This document shows positions 21,649-33,439 of a stretch of DNA of 64,000 nucleotides, piece after piece. The DNA comes from Thereva unica (taxonomy: Eukaryota > Arthropoda > Insecta > Diptera > Therevidae), in assembly GCA_949987705.1 (NCBI GenBank), contig OX465281.1, positions 237,853,143 through 237,917,142 on the forward strand, written 5' to 3'. A model generated the notes under the pieces. The model did not search any database and was not told where the DNA came from. It was given only the letters and a program-made list of their open reading frames with translations. Each line of letters opens with the position of its first letter. Within the stretch, counting starts at the first letter, position 1. A program made the translations under genes and the position numbers.

Positions 21649-23752
21649 AGCTAGAACAGTACAGAGAACGACGGCCGCACCAGGCGCGGGAGTTCTACCA
21701 AAGAGTCCGCAGTATGACGCAATTCACACCACGTTGCACATACTGCAAGGACAAAGAAGGGAATCTGATCACCGATCCTAAAGGCATCTTGGAGCAATGG
21801 GAAGAGCACTTTCATGAATTGCTAAATGGCGAGCTAACTGAGGATTCGGAGGCTCCACCAATATCTGATGATAATGCTATGCTGCCGCCACCAAGCATAG
21901 AAGAAGTTAGCAGAGCCATCAGCCGGCTCAAAAACAACAAGACCTCGGGTGCAGACGGCATCGCAGCGGAGCTGGTTTAATATGGAGGGCCTACGTAACA
22001 CCAAGCGATTCATGAATTAATTGTGCAAGTATGGGAGCAGGAAGTGATGCCAGAAGATTGGAGAAAAGGCATCCTCTGCCCGGTACACAAAAAAGGAGAT
22101 ATCACAGCGTGCACTAATTATCGCGGTATAACGTTGTTGAGTACCGTGTATAAGATATTCTCCGCTATCCTACAAAACAGGATGGCCCCATACGCCAGAA
22201 ACATCATAGGCCATTACCAGTGTGGCTTCAGCCCAGGCAAATCAACGACTGATCAGATTTTCACCTATTTCACCTATTTCACCGCAGGCTATGGAAAAAT
22301 GTCTAGAGTTTCAAAACTCAATTCAACACCTCTTCATAGACTTTAAAACCGCCTATGATAGCATAGCCAGGGTAGAACTCTACAAAGCCATGAGAGAATT
22401 CGGCATCCCCAACAAACTGACAAGACTATGTAGGTTGACCATGATCAATGTGTCAAGCCAAGTAAAGGCATCCGGAACACTGTCCAGACCAATCAACATC
22501 TATAATGGACTCCGACAAGGGGACGGTCTGGCCTGCCTCCTTTTCAACCTGGCGTTGGAGAAAGTGATCCGAGATTCGGGCGTGACATCAAGGGGTACAA
22601 TCCTCCACAAGTCCACCCAATTACTGGCTTACGCAGACGACATTGACATCATTACGTGCGTTCCATTGGGAGAATTTTTCTACTCCCGAGTACATGGCCA
22701 ATGGAACGCGATTTTTGATATAAAAAGTAACCCTTGACATCACCTGACTGTTACTTGTTTTGTTTACTTTCAAAATACCAGAATAATAATTAATCTGACA
22801 GTTTATTTTAACTGAAAAAACAAAAAGCCATCTATTTTTACCTAGCTAAAGCTTGAAAACCTGGCGTAAATTTTATGCGTTTCTACTAGGAGTGAAATCC
22901 CCCAAAACAAGAGCAGGGGTAGTTGGAGGTCCTCGGGAGTACTCCGGAGTAGCAAATATCGCCCAATGGAACGCACTTATTGGAAGAACAACAACAGCTG
23001 TACAAGAAGCTTTCACTCAGATTGAGCAAGCGGCAGGAAATCTGGGACTGCACATTAACGAAAACAAAACAAAGTACATTGTGGCCTCGTCTGGAAGAAC
23101 ACCTAACATTGGTCCCACAATCAAGGTAGCGGAGCACGAGTTTGACGTGGTAAAATCATTTACCTACCTTGGGTCAATAGTAGCAGCCGACAATAGCATG
23201 GAACCAGAAATACGCGCACGACTGCTAAAAACCAACAAAGCCTACTATAGTCTGTCAAGGCTCTTCAAATCCAAATATCTAACCATATCGTCTAAACTTT
23301 TACTATATAAGACGATGGTCTTACCCGTTCTCACATATGCATCCGAAACGTGGGTGCTTAGCAAAAAGCACTCAAACCTCTTGGGCGTGTTTGAGAGGAA
23401 AATACTTCGGAGGATTGTTGGCCCCGTATGTGAGGAAGGACGATTCCGGAGACTCTACAATGACGAGATCTACGAGCGCTATCGCGACATAGATATTGTG
23501 AAAAAAATAAAGCTCGGTAGGCTCCGGTGGGCAGGGCATCTAGCTCGTATGAGTGAAGATGAGCCTGCTCGGAAAGTTCTCTGCGGTAAGACCTATGGGG
23601 TGCGACAGCGAGGGAGGCCCAACCTTCGCTGGAAGGATGGCGTGGACCAGGACGCTCAGAGTTTAGGGATGCCAAACTGGATGACATCGGCTCAGAATCG
23701 GGACCGGTGGAGAGAACAGTTGCGCGAGGCCAGGACCGGATCCCGGTTGTAG
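21649..23752 (+). pseudogene. RTE reverse transcriptase domain (stops, frameshift, MITE insertion)
   Basis: RNA-templated DNA polymerase of the same element. Seen in order: KTSGADGIAAEL, an in-frame TAA at 21,978, MPEDWRKGILCPVHKKGD, NYRGITLLST, YQCGFSPGKSTTDQIF, a short ACCTATTTC duplication near 22,262 with a frame change, FIDFKTAYDSI (first catalytic Asp), GLRQGDGLA and LLAYADDIDII (catalytic YADD). A MITE follows directly. After it, GRTTTAVQEAF, LGLHINENKTKYI, FTYLGSIV, YASETWVLSKK and LGRLRWAGHLARM carry through to a natural stop at 23,750-23,752. The C-terminal frame of about 260 codons is fully open. Confidence 0.9.
22654..22978. mobile_element. 325-bp MITE inserted next to the YADD motif
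   Basis: Left end ACGTGCGTTCCATTGGG; reversed right end AAGTGCGTTCCATTGGGCG. The arms stay related to a GTACTC word about 38 bp in. ATT flanks both sides (22,651-22,653 and 22,979-22,981). Taking out the element and one ATT leaves the RTE reading frame intact across the site (DIDII followed by GRTTT). TTA is an alternative 3-bp duplication. There is no coding capacity. Confidence 0.85.
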
Positions 23753-23778
23753 AGCCGATAAAGAAGACATACGGCCTT

Positions 23779-26224
23779 ATAACGGCCAAACTTGACCAAA
23801 AGATTTAAATGGCTAAGAACTAAGAAGTGCACGCGGGCATTTCACGGGCAAATTTAACCCAAAAAAGAATCTGTACCAAATGTATTGTTGAATTTATTTT
23901 ATGGGGACTTGAACATTTTCGTTGTGTACAATGAATGGCCCTTTCTATTTACTCTACAAGATTAGCGATGGGCAAAGGAACCAGCTCGCCAGTCGTCGGT
24001 TTGTTGTAGGTACGTGAAATATGTGGTGCGTATTTAGTTATATTTTAGTGGGAAATTTTGGAGCGAAGGTCACAATTTCCCTTCAATGATTGAATGAATG
24101 ATCACTTTTTTGAACGTGGATTTTTATAGAGAAATAAATTTAAACACGTCCGTGCTCCTAGGCAAATAAATCACCAATACGAACAAGAGTACTCCCGTAA
24201 ATTTCGATGGTTGTTTCAACTCTACCTACTAGAACTAAGTTCTGAGGAGCCCGAGTGTGAGATTTGTATTCGAGTCTGTTGAAAGATTGACTTTGGCGTG
24301 GTGGTTTCTTTTATAGCTGGAAAGCTCGAAGGGATAGGATCTGAAAAGGTCTTAACAATTCCTATGTTTGATCGGGTTACACAGCAAATTTTCAAATCCA
24401 AATTAATACATACTTCGTAGGAATGAATCTAGGTCAAATCCTTGGATACCAAAAAAAAAAAAAAAAAAAACCAAAATACTTTCAACAATCTGTAATCATT
24501 ATTACGTGTTATTATCTCAATTAGCATAACGATACTATCACGTTCATTAGTTGAAATGTTTACGACTTGCATTATCTTCTATGATACGAAATAATTATCT
24601 TTAACACAAATAGCAAAATCCTTTCTATGAATTAAAGTAGCCTTGGGTATTATCCTTGCTATAAATGGATTTCCAACAGTAAAATTCAGGGCACGTAGCG
24701 CAAACTTGCAGTGTTATTGCAAGTTAAGTGTTAATCGCACTATTTGTAAACAGAACTGTTATCATTATAAACACTAGCATTCAGATTGTTCAGGGATGTT
24801 TATATAAGAATGATGATTAAAGTTAAAGCTTCGGAATTGTTGAGATTATTATTGCTTTTGTGATTTAAAAAGTAATATTAGCTTTCATTGGTTGATTGGA
24901 ATTTCAGTTAAAAAGAATTTAAAATTATTGTTATTATTCTTGTAAGAATAGACAACTCGTTTTTGGGGAAACCTCCGTAACACTGCAAACTGTGGTGTTT
25001 AGTTTCTAAACATTTAAAGTGTTTAAACCAGTGTAATCTACTTTTAAACTCTTAGCTACGTTTAATTAAAGTAAACAGTTAAATGTTTGAAGGTTGTTTA
25101 AGACCGAAAAAAGCTTTCTAAGCCATCCAATTTATAATCGCTGTGGATATTTGAATTACAACGTATTGACGAAAAGCTTTTTATATTTACTCATCTCGTC
25201 CTCCAAGCGCGAATTTCGTTTTTTCAAGCGGTCCCCCCACTATGTACCAACCTCGTTCAATGCTGTTTGACCTATATGACAAAACAAGTCTATTGAGTAT
25301 GCTAAATGGAACTAATAGCAGTCGCCAACATAATAATTATAGTTGTTTTCAAACGTCGTGACATCCCGCGCATGTTCCCCAGCTAAGCTCTTAAAAATGT
25401 TTAAAAGCTCAGACAAAAGCTTCATTTAACTCCTCCTATTAAATCACTTACTGCCATGTAATCAGTCGCGACTGCGTATTGCTAAAGGGAGGTGTATTTT
25501 TCTGGGACTTCAATGATTATTTAAAAAATTTACAAATTATGACTGAAAAACACCCGTTTTTATATATTTTTTTTATTTTAAGGTTTTTATATTTTACACA
25601 TATGCTACAGAAATAGTTTGTAGTAATTTCTACTAAAAAATACGAAATTTGTGTTTTTATCACTTTGATTACTAGATTGTTGACATTTTCCGGCGGCTGC
25701 GGAGAACTCTCAATTTATGAATGAAAATGCTCATATCTTTAAAAGAAATTTTTCCAGCAATCTTTTAAATTATTTTAAATTTAGGGATGAGAAATATTTA
25801 GCATAATTATAGTAAAATTATGCTTATTACGATGGAGAAACTGACTTGGTTGAGCAGGAGTTTTACATGTAGATATTTAAAAGGTCTGCTCAACACATAT
25901 AAAGATTGATTAACTTTATTCATTCGGCATGCGCGCATCCCTTCCCAAATTATTTTGTTGAGTTTTTTCTGCGTTTGTTGCCGTTTTAACTAAAAGGCGG
26001 GGAAATGATGGAACAATATTTATAAAATTTGGCAATGAGGTGCGCAGAACTGTTCAAATTTTTTGTGTCACGGAGTTTGAAAAAATCTATACTTTCAAGT
26101 AGCTCTCCTCCTTGAATCATTTATAATGCTGTTTATATTACCTATTGCGCAGTAGTCCGGATTCTGAACAATAAAGAAATCTCGAGTCATTGGAAAGGGA
26201 GAATAATACATATAAAACATTAAT
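23779..26224. other. Spacer without supported gene
   Basis: About 2.4 kb of AT-rich sequence. An A-run of about 20 lies at 24,451-24,470. A TAACACTGCAAACTG word at about 24,977 resembles the possible TIR at 1,219, but no partner end is seen. Confidence 0.5.
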
Positions 26225-26350
26225 CGACACCTAGTTCTATTTTGGAATTGACCTACGGATCCGAGGCTTGGACGATGATCAAATCGGAATATCAGCTCAA
26301 AATGATCGAAAGTAAACTTTTAAGAAGGATATTTGGACTTGTAAAGGGTA
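26225..26350 (+). pseudogene. Small RTE reverse-transcriptase C-terminal fragment
   Basis: About 40 codons read ELTYGSEAWTMIKSEYQLKM and then ESKLLRRIFG. They match the order of the RTE segment LTYASETWVLSKK..ERKILRRIVG at 23,330-23,420. Both ends are lost in anonymous sequence. It comes from a different RTE subfamily, judging by the divergence. Confidence 0.7.
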
Positions 26351-26683
26351 AACAAAATTGGCAGACTTCATTGCTATAGCAAGCTAGTTTCGATCTTTGC
26401 GGCTCCTTCCTTCTCTTTTTCTCCAGTGTCTGTTCCCCTGGAGAATCTACTGATCGCCGCCGCTTGCAATGCGTACGGCAACCTTCGACATGATGACATT
26501 TTCTCATTAGTTTATTTGGCTTTATAGAGGCCTTTACGTTTTTATCGCCTACTAATAACAGGGTTATCAAAGCTATGATTCGTATAGAAATGCAAAAAAA
26601 AAAAATCTACATTTATGTTAGGATGTTTGTTTTCATCTTACCAACTACTCCAAAGCTTCATATTTATATAGCCTCTATTTTAT

Positions 26684-27614
26684 TAACTTCCCAGTTTATA
26701 GGGAAGCTATTGTAATCGGTATGAAAATCGAAATTGAAATTTTCAACATATATTTTCATTTTGGTCGTTTTTTTGCTGCACGTTATCGTGCGAACCAAAA
26801 AAGATATCGACTTTTTTGAGGTGTCGTTCGAAGCGTGTTAACAGAAATATAATCTGAAAAGATTTTTATGAAATTCGGTAGAGCCGTTTTTTGGTTTAAA
26901 CGACGTTTGTGAATTTTGTACCTGCACGATACCTCGTAAAGCAAAATATATATCGACTTCTTTGAGGTGCCGAAAAAAGAATATTAACGAAAAAATGCTC
27001 TGAAATAATTTCAAATAATTTCTTAACAATTGGTCGGAGAATTTTTTAAATTTTGTTTAATGGAAAAACTTCTTAAATTGATAAGTTTTGCTAATATCTA
27101 ATACCTAAACTCGTTGGAATGAAACCAGTTCTAAATGAAGTGATCCCCTTTTGAATTCTGCACAGCTATGATATCCCGGATATTCCAGTAGTTACCAAAA
27201 ATTTGACATTTTGGGTCAAGTTTGACAAGTACTTTACATTGATTAGTTTTGCTAATATCTCCGGAAAGCTTTGGAATTTCCAAATGAAATCATTCGCTTC
27301 CCAGTTTATCAGCAGCCCTTCAACACGGTTAACACGAATTCCAGCACCCGCTTTATTGTAGCGAACGAGGTACGAAGGAAATGTTTGTTTGCTAACGTTC
27401 AAGAAAAACAAATTCTTTAGAAAAATCTTGTGGATTTACCACTAATCAATTTATTTGAACTAGCTTCTCTCAGGATTACTTTGTAACCAGTTCTAATACA
27501 AGTCAATTTCCCACTAGTGCTATTTTGTAAGAATTCAGTTTATTCTGTCGACTTTCATTATACTGCGAAGTTGGATCGTGTGGACCGAAGGGGTTAAACC
27601 CACATTCCAACTAG
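26684..27614 (+). mobile_element. Helitron-like repeat, copy 2
   Basis: It starts AACTTCCCAGTTTATAGGGA (a CTTCCC..GGGAAG hairpin at the 5' end) and ends CCAACTAG after a GGGGTTAAACCC hairpin. Copy 3 has the same two ends in reverse orientation. The inside holds about 1.3 units of the repeat that forms a three-unit minisatellite in copy 3. No inverted terminal repeats and no target duplication are seen, which with the CTAG end suggests a Helitron/Helentron-type non-autonomous element. No replicase or helicase motif is present. Confidence 0.7.
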
Positions 27615-29171
27615 TTTTATTTATGTACATTGCTTACTTTAAAAGCATATTTCTTCAACCAACTATATTTTTAATACCAAATTCCGTCCAATTACGAGAT
27701 CCTTTTGGAAACATTCATCCATAAAAACATATTTTGATTGGTTAAGAGATTGAATTACAAAAATTTGTCCAGAATTAGTCCCCGACCGCAGCCATGTGCG
27801 CCTCTCAATAAAAAAAAAATCCGGATTTTTCCGAACGATTCAATTCAATTTCTCCAGTAGTAACAAGAATTTTCAAATAAAAAAAATAATACTTTTTGAA
27901 AGTCAATCATTCTCAAATATCGGAAATAACAATACAAGTCAAAGTTAAATTCTCATTTCTATTCTCGTAAACATCCTTTTTGCCCGAGAGCTTCTTTAAT
28001 TCATCAGGACCTCAAGTTCATTATTCGGCCATGAAAAATTCAAATTGAAAATGATAATATGTCGATAGGAAGACATCTTGAAAAAGTCTGAATTTAAGAC
28101 TGCTCTTCTGGAATGTTACAAAACATTGGTCATATAGAATAGGTAGAAATGTTAAAAATAGACAAATATATTTTTCAGGATTTTCAGCATCTCTCGTTTC
28201 TAAGACTCCCACATGTCAAAGCCATAATCCTTTCTTTAACCAAGGAGGAGTCGCCCGGAAAAAAGAGTGACTGGATATTTTTGCAGAAGATCCTGAAAAA
28301 AGGGATAATTTTATTCTGTTGAAACTCGAGAATTCTTCTTTTTATTAAACTTAATTTCAGATTAAAATTCCTAGCCAAAGAAGAGCCCTTAATAATGGTT
28401 TGGCTTTAATCACAGGGTGGGAACTTGAAAGCGCTCGCAAAGGCATTACCCAAATAGCCAGGCTAAAGGGGAAACAAACACAAACAATTTTGGGTTTTTC
28501 GTTATAATTAACTTTCCTACACACATGACGAAGTCCTTTCAATTAACGTTGGAATATGAATAAAGCCGGGGAAACCTTCATTAGGCGTTGGTAAACATAC
28601 GTAGCTGGACTGAATATTGGCATGAGCACAGCCTTATTTAATCAGCTGGTTGAAAATTGAGATAATTCCCTTTTTTATTGGCTATTACCATGTTTTCGGT
28701 GGAATTTTTGTTTTGCAATTTTTATGTAGATTTCGTTTATAGTTTGATAATTCATTGCACGATTTGGGGCCAATGGTTCTGTGTTTATGTAAGTCGCATA
28801 TCCGTACTAGAGGTTGGGCATATGGCATGCATAATAATTAATAGTTTGTAAAATGAAACACAATTTGCAATCAATATTTTCTGAAAGCTATCAGCATTCT
28901 ACTCTTATAAATATATGCAGATTCTGCAACAAAATATGGCTGAAGAATCTCGTATGTAAACAATAATAGAGTGCAATAGTGATTGAGGGAGTCCGTGATA
29001 TGAAGAATTGTCCACTGTGATGAATATATTGCAAGGACAAAGAGCGCAATCTTACTTGTTCAAAAAAGAATTTTAGAGTGTCAGTAGAGCTCTGACATGA
29101 ATTTATAAATGCACTGGAGGCATAATATCGTACAATAATTCTGTCAAGGAACGATAATATTGAAGCACTTT
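27615..29171. other. Spacer without supported gene
   Basis: AT-rich; only short open stretches without motif. Confidence 0.5.
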
Positions 29172-29490
29172 TAGCGGCTCTCGAAGTTGGAGTAAATTGA
29201 TGAACTGAACTTTAAAATAACCTCAGTTCGCATACAATTTACATATATTCAACTGAGGATAAAACAGACCTCAGTTCGAACAACTGGACTCAAACTGAAG
29301 TTAAACGTAAAAGCCCGCTCTAATAAGAGTAATCAACTGGAATAATGGAATGTCATTCCAGTGAGTTTTTACATTTTCAACTTCTGGCGAAAAAGGTACA
29401 ACCAGGAAGAAGAAAGTGGACTTTAGGCGGTGAAGTTATGTGGATTGAACTGAACATGACTGAACTGAGGTAGTTAAAGCCGGGGCTTTA
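29172..29490. mobile_element. MITE, family 1 copy B (inverted relative to copy A)
   Basis: Read on the - strand it parallels 2,214-2,544: CCGGCTTTAACTACCTCAGT, AAAAACTCACTGGAATG, TTTTACGTTTAACTTCAG, AACTGAGGTCTGTTTTATCC, TGTATGCGAACTGAGGTTAT. The end facing 29,490 is clear. The end at 29,172 (TAGCGGCTC) is less certain. Confidence 0.75.
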
Positions 29491-30248
29491 GCCGGCACTC
29501 TAAGACTATATCTTGTTCTAATAACGCATATTGTCGATTTAACTGACTAATCGGGGTACCGAAGTTCCACTAAGGTTGTGTCTTTACCTAGCGGACGACA
29601 CCCTTCCGCCTGGTAGTTTGGCACTGCCGGCGCCACAGCCCTTATTAGTTGGTAAGCGGAGTCCACCATTTTCAGCTAACCCCGACGGTTGCCTTTGCAC
29701 TCATACAACAGTTCAAATTTCAAACTCGAGGTTAGGCGCCACCTCCTCATGCATCCCTAGACTTCCTTCAACGCATATCATACCCTTTTCTCTTTGCTGA
29801 TGGGCCTTTAAACTGCAGAGCTTTATACGAAAAATTTTTGGTTACATTCCACTTGAGAAGATGTATTCGACGCCACATGCCACTGTGCAGCAGTGAACAT
29901 TGTGTAGCATTTAAGTGAACCATTAGGTCAGTAGTAATTGATGTCTTATTACGGTTTTAGTGTATGACCAACACTAATTTTGTATACGTGTATGTGTTCA
30001 TCTTACCCCAAATTAAACCACTAGCCACTAGATACGATTTTTCCCTCTAAAGGCAACTCTAAATCACCAGTTCTAGTGGTAAAGCCACTAAATTGGCAAC
30101 GCTGGATGGCTTTGTTCGAATAAATTGGAAAAAGGACAACTTTGTTGTGGTGCAGGACATTTCTGAATTGCGAAGCCAATCGATCGAGACACTGGATCCA
30201 CGTAGTGCCAGCGTTTGAGAGAGAGAGCAATTTTTCGACATTTTCATC
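29491..30248. other. Spacer with weak coding-like text
   Basis: No gene is supported. At about 30,098-30,220 the + strand reads LATLDGFVRINWKKDN followed by FVVVQDISELRSQ and a stop, which looks somewhat protein-like but matches nothing I know and lacks any boundary signals. Confidence 0.35.
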
Positions 30249-30478
30249 ATAGAGGTCCCGCCAAAAGAGTTGATGCCGAGAAAGTCGCGTTTTCCATGCG
30301 CAGTAGAATCCCCGCATGCCGTTCCCGTCCCTTAGCCTAGTCGCAACAAATTTCGAAGGGGAAATTTGAAAATACATAAGCGCATTTCTTATCAACATGT
30401 GCGCAATTTTTATTTGTGTGCAGCTTTAATTTCCCCAGCTGCGCGCTCCGGCATCAACTCTTTTGGCGCGACCTCTAT
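30249..30478. mobile_element. MITE, family 3, complete 230-bp copy
   Basis: The ends are ATAGAGGTCCCGCCAAAAGA at the left and ATAGAGGTCGCGCCAAAAGA reversed at the right, continuing complementary through GTTGATGCCG, about 30 bp in all with one mismatch. The interior includes GCGCATTTCTTATCAACATG and the CAGCTGCGCGCTCC end that recurs at 11,496-11,610. It encodes nothing. Confidence 0.85.
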
Positions 30479-30609
30479 GTCTCCTCCTCAGTTTTGAGGC
30501 AGAAAATTTGTCAGACTCACCTAATACAAATATTACATCGCACTTGGGGTCTGCGAAAATTATGAGAAATTCCCCTTCTCATTCACGTTTATTGCACAAC
30601 TACAAAGGC

Positions 30610-31075
30610 ATCCCAATCGTTAGACGAAAAAGAGGCAGAAAAATGGGATTTTACAATGCGAAATCTACGAAAGCTACCTCGACATATGTAGATGTTGTGA
30701 AGGAAAATAAAGTTCGGTGTCGGTAAGCTCCGCTGGGTAATTTGTCTTAAACTCTGCTGCGGTAGATCTATTGGGCGCGACAGCGAAGGATACCTATCCC
30801 CTTATTCTAAAATTGTGACCAGTCATAAGTCACAAGCTTTGGTGACACCCGCTTACTTCTTATGAGCTTCATTATTTTGGTTTCTATGACAATGTTAACA
30901 AAAGTTACCTCTACTTTACTTCTACTTCGTTTCTATGTTACTTTTCAATTAGTATAGGCCTTTAACTTGACACTTGTCACATTGATTGTGCTGTGACTTG
31001 TTACTGCTTCTAGAATACGGGAGCAATTCTCCTGGAAGTATGCCAGGACCGGAACCCGGTTGTAGAGCTGATAAA
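30610..31075 (+). pseudogene. 3' fragment of the 20-kb RTE family, split by a MITE
   Basis: Collinear with 23,440-23,766: a TACAATGCGAAATCTACGA segment, ATGTTGTGAAGGAAAATAAA, GTAAGCTCCGCTGGG, then GGGCGCGACAGCGA, a MITE, and GCCAGGACCGGAACCCGGTT followed by GTAGAGCTGATAAAGAAG at the family 3' end. Internal deletions have removed part of the C-terminal coding region. Confidence 0.8.
30798..31021. mobile_element. Short MITE inside the RTE 3' fragment
   Basis: Left CCCCTTATTCTAAAATTGTG and reversed right CCCGTATTCTAGAAGCAGTA. The arms share a GTCACAAGC / GTCACAGC step further in. About 224 bp, non-coding. Confidence 0.7.
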
Positions 31076-32977
31076 GAAGAAGATTTATTCTATCCTTTTG
31101 ATAAATAAAGACGAATGTCATATGTTTTGAAAGATTACCTTGTTACATAAGAAATTGAGTGAAACGAACTGATTCGGATGCTCAATAAAGTCAGTTAGTT
31201 TTGACGTAGGGATTGAGTCAATGCATGAGTACTCGTGTACCCTTACAACTTCAGTTCCTTTGAACCACTTCACAGACCTCCTTTGACTGTATCATATTTG
31301 AAAAGAACATTATTACTTTGCAGAAATGTTATTACCAAATTCTTGGCAATTTAATTTATACCTTAGACATAGCTCTTCTGGTTATTAAATTTTTTCCCTA
31401 GAAACCACATTCCATTGTAGGAAGAGCAATGCGTACAGCCGAGGTTCATGTGCAAAAATAATAATTCCCAAAATAACGATTAAACTCCTTTTAAAGAAAT
31501 TACACTTTGTAGAGACAGGATCCCTTGTTTACTTCAAAAATACATACAGCTTGCCGCAACATGTTGAAAGAACACCAAGGATAAAGGGTAAAAAAATTAT
31601 GTTCCACAGCCCTTCGCCCTCGAGAACAAATAATTTATTTCAGCCGTTTGCTTCATGTTTATTCCGACTGGCTCCCCTCTGGGGTTATATAACATATGCG
31701 GGCCTCCACCCGCACCAGTAGGGGCAAAATCCGGAATCTGATTTTGCCCAAGTATGAAGCAAAGTAGATAAATGAGAATTTTCCTCTTAGAGAGTCGCCC
31801 GCTATCTTTCGCCAGGCATTTTTGGTCTCCAGGAATTTTTTTGGGCAGGAGTGCGGTTTTTCAGCAGCGAGCAAATACAAGGACGAATTTGTATAACAGA
31901 AAAAATTAAAAATTCATAGTCCTCGTGATATGTCCCGCCTCTTCCCCCAAAAAAGGTACACGAATATTACACATTACAAAGAAAATTTGCCTGTGGAAAC
32001 GCCGAATGACAGAGGGCCCTCTTTGAGCGCCCAGATTTTCCGAGGCATAAGTGGATAAAATGTCACGTGAATTTTCCGGTGAAAATACTTTTGCGAGTGT
32101 AGTTGACAAAAATATCAAAAAAAAAAAAAAAATACAGCCGTGTTTATCTTTCTTTGATTCTTATATTGCTTTGTAATATTAACCGGGATTTTTTGTTGTT
32201 GTTACCTCTTGCTCACCAGCCCATTGCGTCGCGAAGAAGGAGTGATACACGAGCGTACTCTTGTATGTATGAGATATTTAGTAGCGGGGCTGAGATTCCT
32301 TTGATAAATTCCAGGAAAATGGAAATTTTTCAAACCTTTTTCATTTTTTATTCACATTCCCTCTTCATATTTGCATGCTCTGGGAAAAACAAAGAAATTT
32401 GCAAATAATTAAGGATGGTAACTGAAATGTATTTTTACCATAAGATGTAAGGCAGACGTCTGTATTTTTGCCTCCTGGTAAAGCATGGAAGTGCCTGCGT
32501 TTCTAAATGATGTCTGGTTTGTAGTTAGGTCAAAAATGAACATTTTATTTATTTCGCACATTTTCTTTATTTCGCCCAGAAATCAGGATAGCTTCGACGA
32601 AGATGGCGATGAACCTTGCTGGCGCCTCTGGCTACGGTTTAGAGATGTTAGCCCCTTCGCAGACTTGTGCATCGTTTCAAACAGGTTTAAATGAGCTTGA
32701 TAATACATGCTAAACTCACTTTTCTCCATAAATTACGATTGTAATGCCTATGTAGTAGTGCTGCGGTGCAAGCAGGACCGTCGCTACAGATCTGGAAGCA
32801 GACTTTTTCTATTCGTTAGTGGTAGGCCCAAAATCTGACGTTTTAGCAAGCACCCAGTGGGAAAAATTGGGAGCGATGCACAGGGAGCTTATTTGGAGCA
32901 CTCTCAAGGGAACTTTACTGGAGTTTTCATAAATTTTACAGAAAAAATGCAAACGGGCAATTGTCTTCGTGACCATA
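31076..32977. other. Spacer without supported gene
   Basis: Short open stretches on both strands (for example 31,659-31,880 - and 32,103-32,408 +) have no motif. An A-run of 17 lies near 32,117. Confidence 0.5.
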
Positions 32978-33439
32978 AGGCTAGTCGTCCACTGGAAGCG
33001 TATTTGAGCGGCAACGCGCTTCGGCTTTATGAGCGGTTACAGGCGGCTACAAGCGGCTTTGAGATACGCGGCTACACGCTACAGGGGTCGTCCACTGCAA
33101 GCTTTTCATGCTGCTCAGTTTGAAGTGAATTTGACATAATAATTTTGTGATTTGTAAATATAGAAGGCTTTTAGTACAGTTAAATTAAGCCGAAAAAAGC
33201 GGAATAGCGGAAATGATTGGGTACAGGCTGTAAATTGGCACAGAGCTTCCATTTAGGGTTCTCAATAAGGGGTTATAATACGAAATCACAATTTTATTCG
33301 TTTTTTAGCATTTCGCTCATGCTGTCAACCTACATATGTTCTAAATGGAGTTACTCAAGTTCCTATTATTTATATCAAATAAAAGAGTACACATTCACCT
33401 AAAAGATGAGTCGAAGTATATTGCTTTACGATAATTAGT

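Larger units (their letters stand above)
20239..23766 (+). mobile_element. RTE-type non-LTR retrotransposon, end-to-end copy with 12-bp TSD
   Basis: ACATACGGCCTT flanks both ends (20,227-20,238 and 23,767-23,778). The copy therefore spans a whole insertion: a 5' leader of about 280 bp, one endonuclease plus reverse-transcriptase coding region (about 20,525-23,752), and a very short 3' tail ending GAGCCGATAAAGAAG. Without the 325-bp MITE inside it is about 3.2 kb, the usual RTE size. The leader (GCATGCACGTGCCGCAACTA and neighbours) recurs at 54,842-54,958 and the 3' tail at about 31,040-31,075, so the family has several copies here. Frameshifts, stops and the MITE make it non-functional. Confidence 0.9.

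Noticed and set aside
30021..30398. 125-aa open frame on the - strand
   Set aside because: It runs through the TIR of a MITE and has no motif; the competing + strand text is no better supported.
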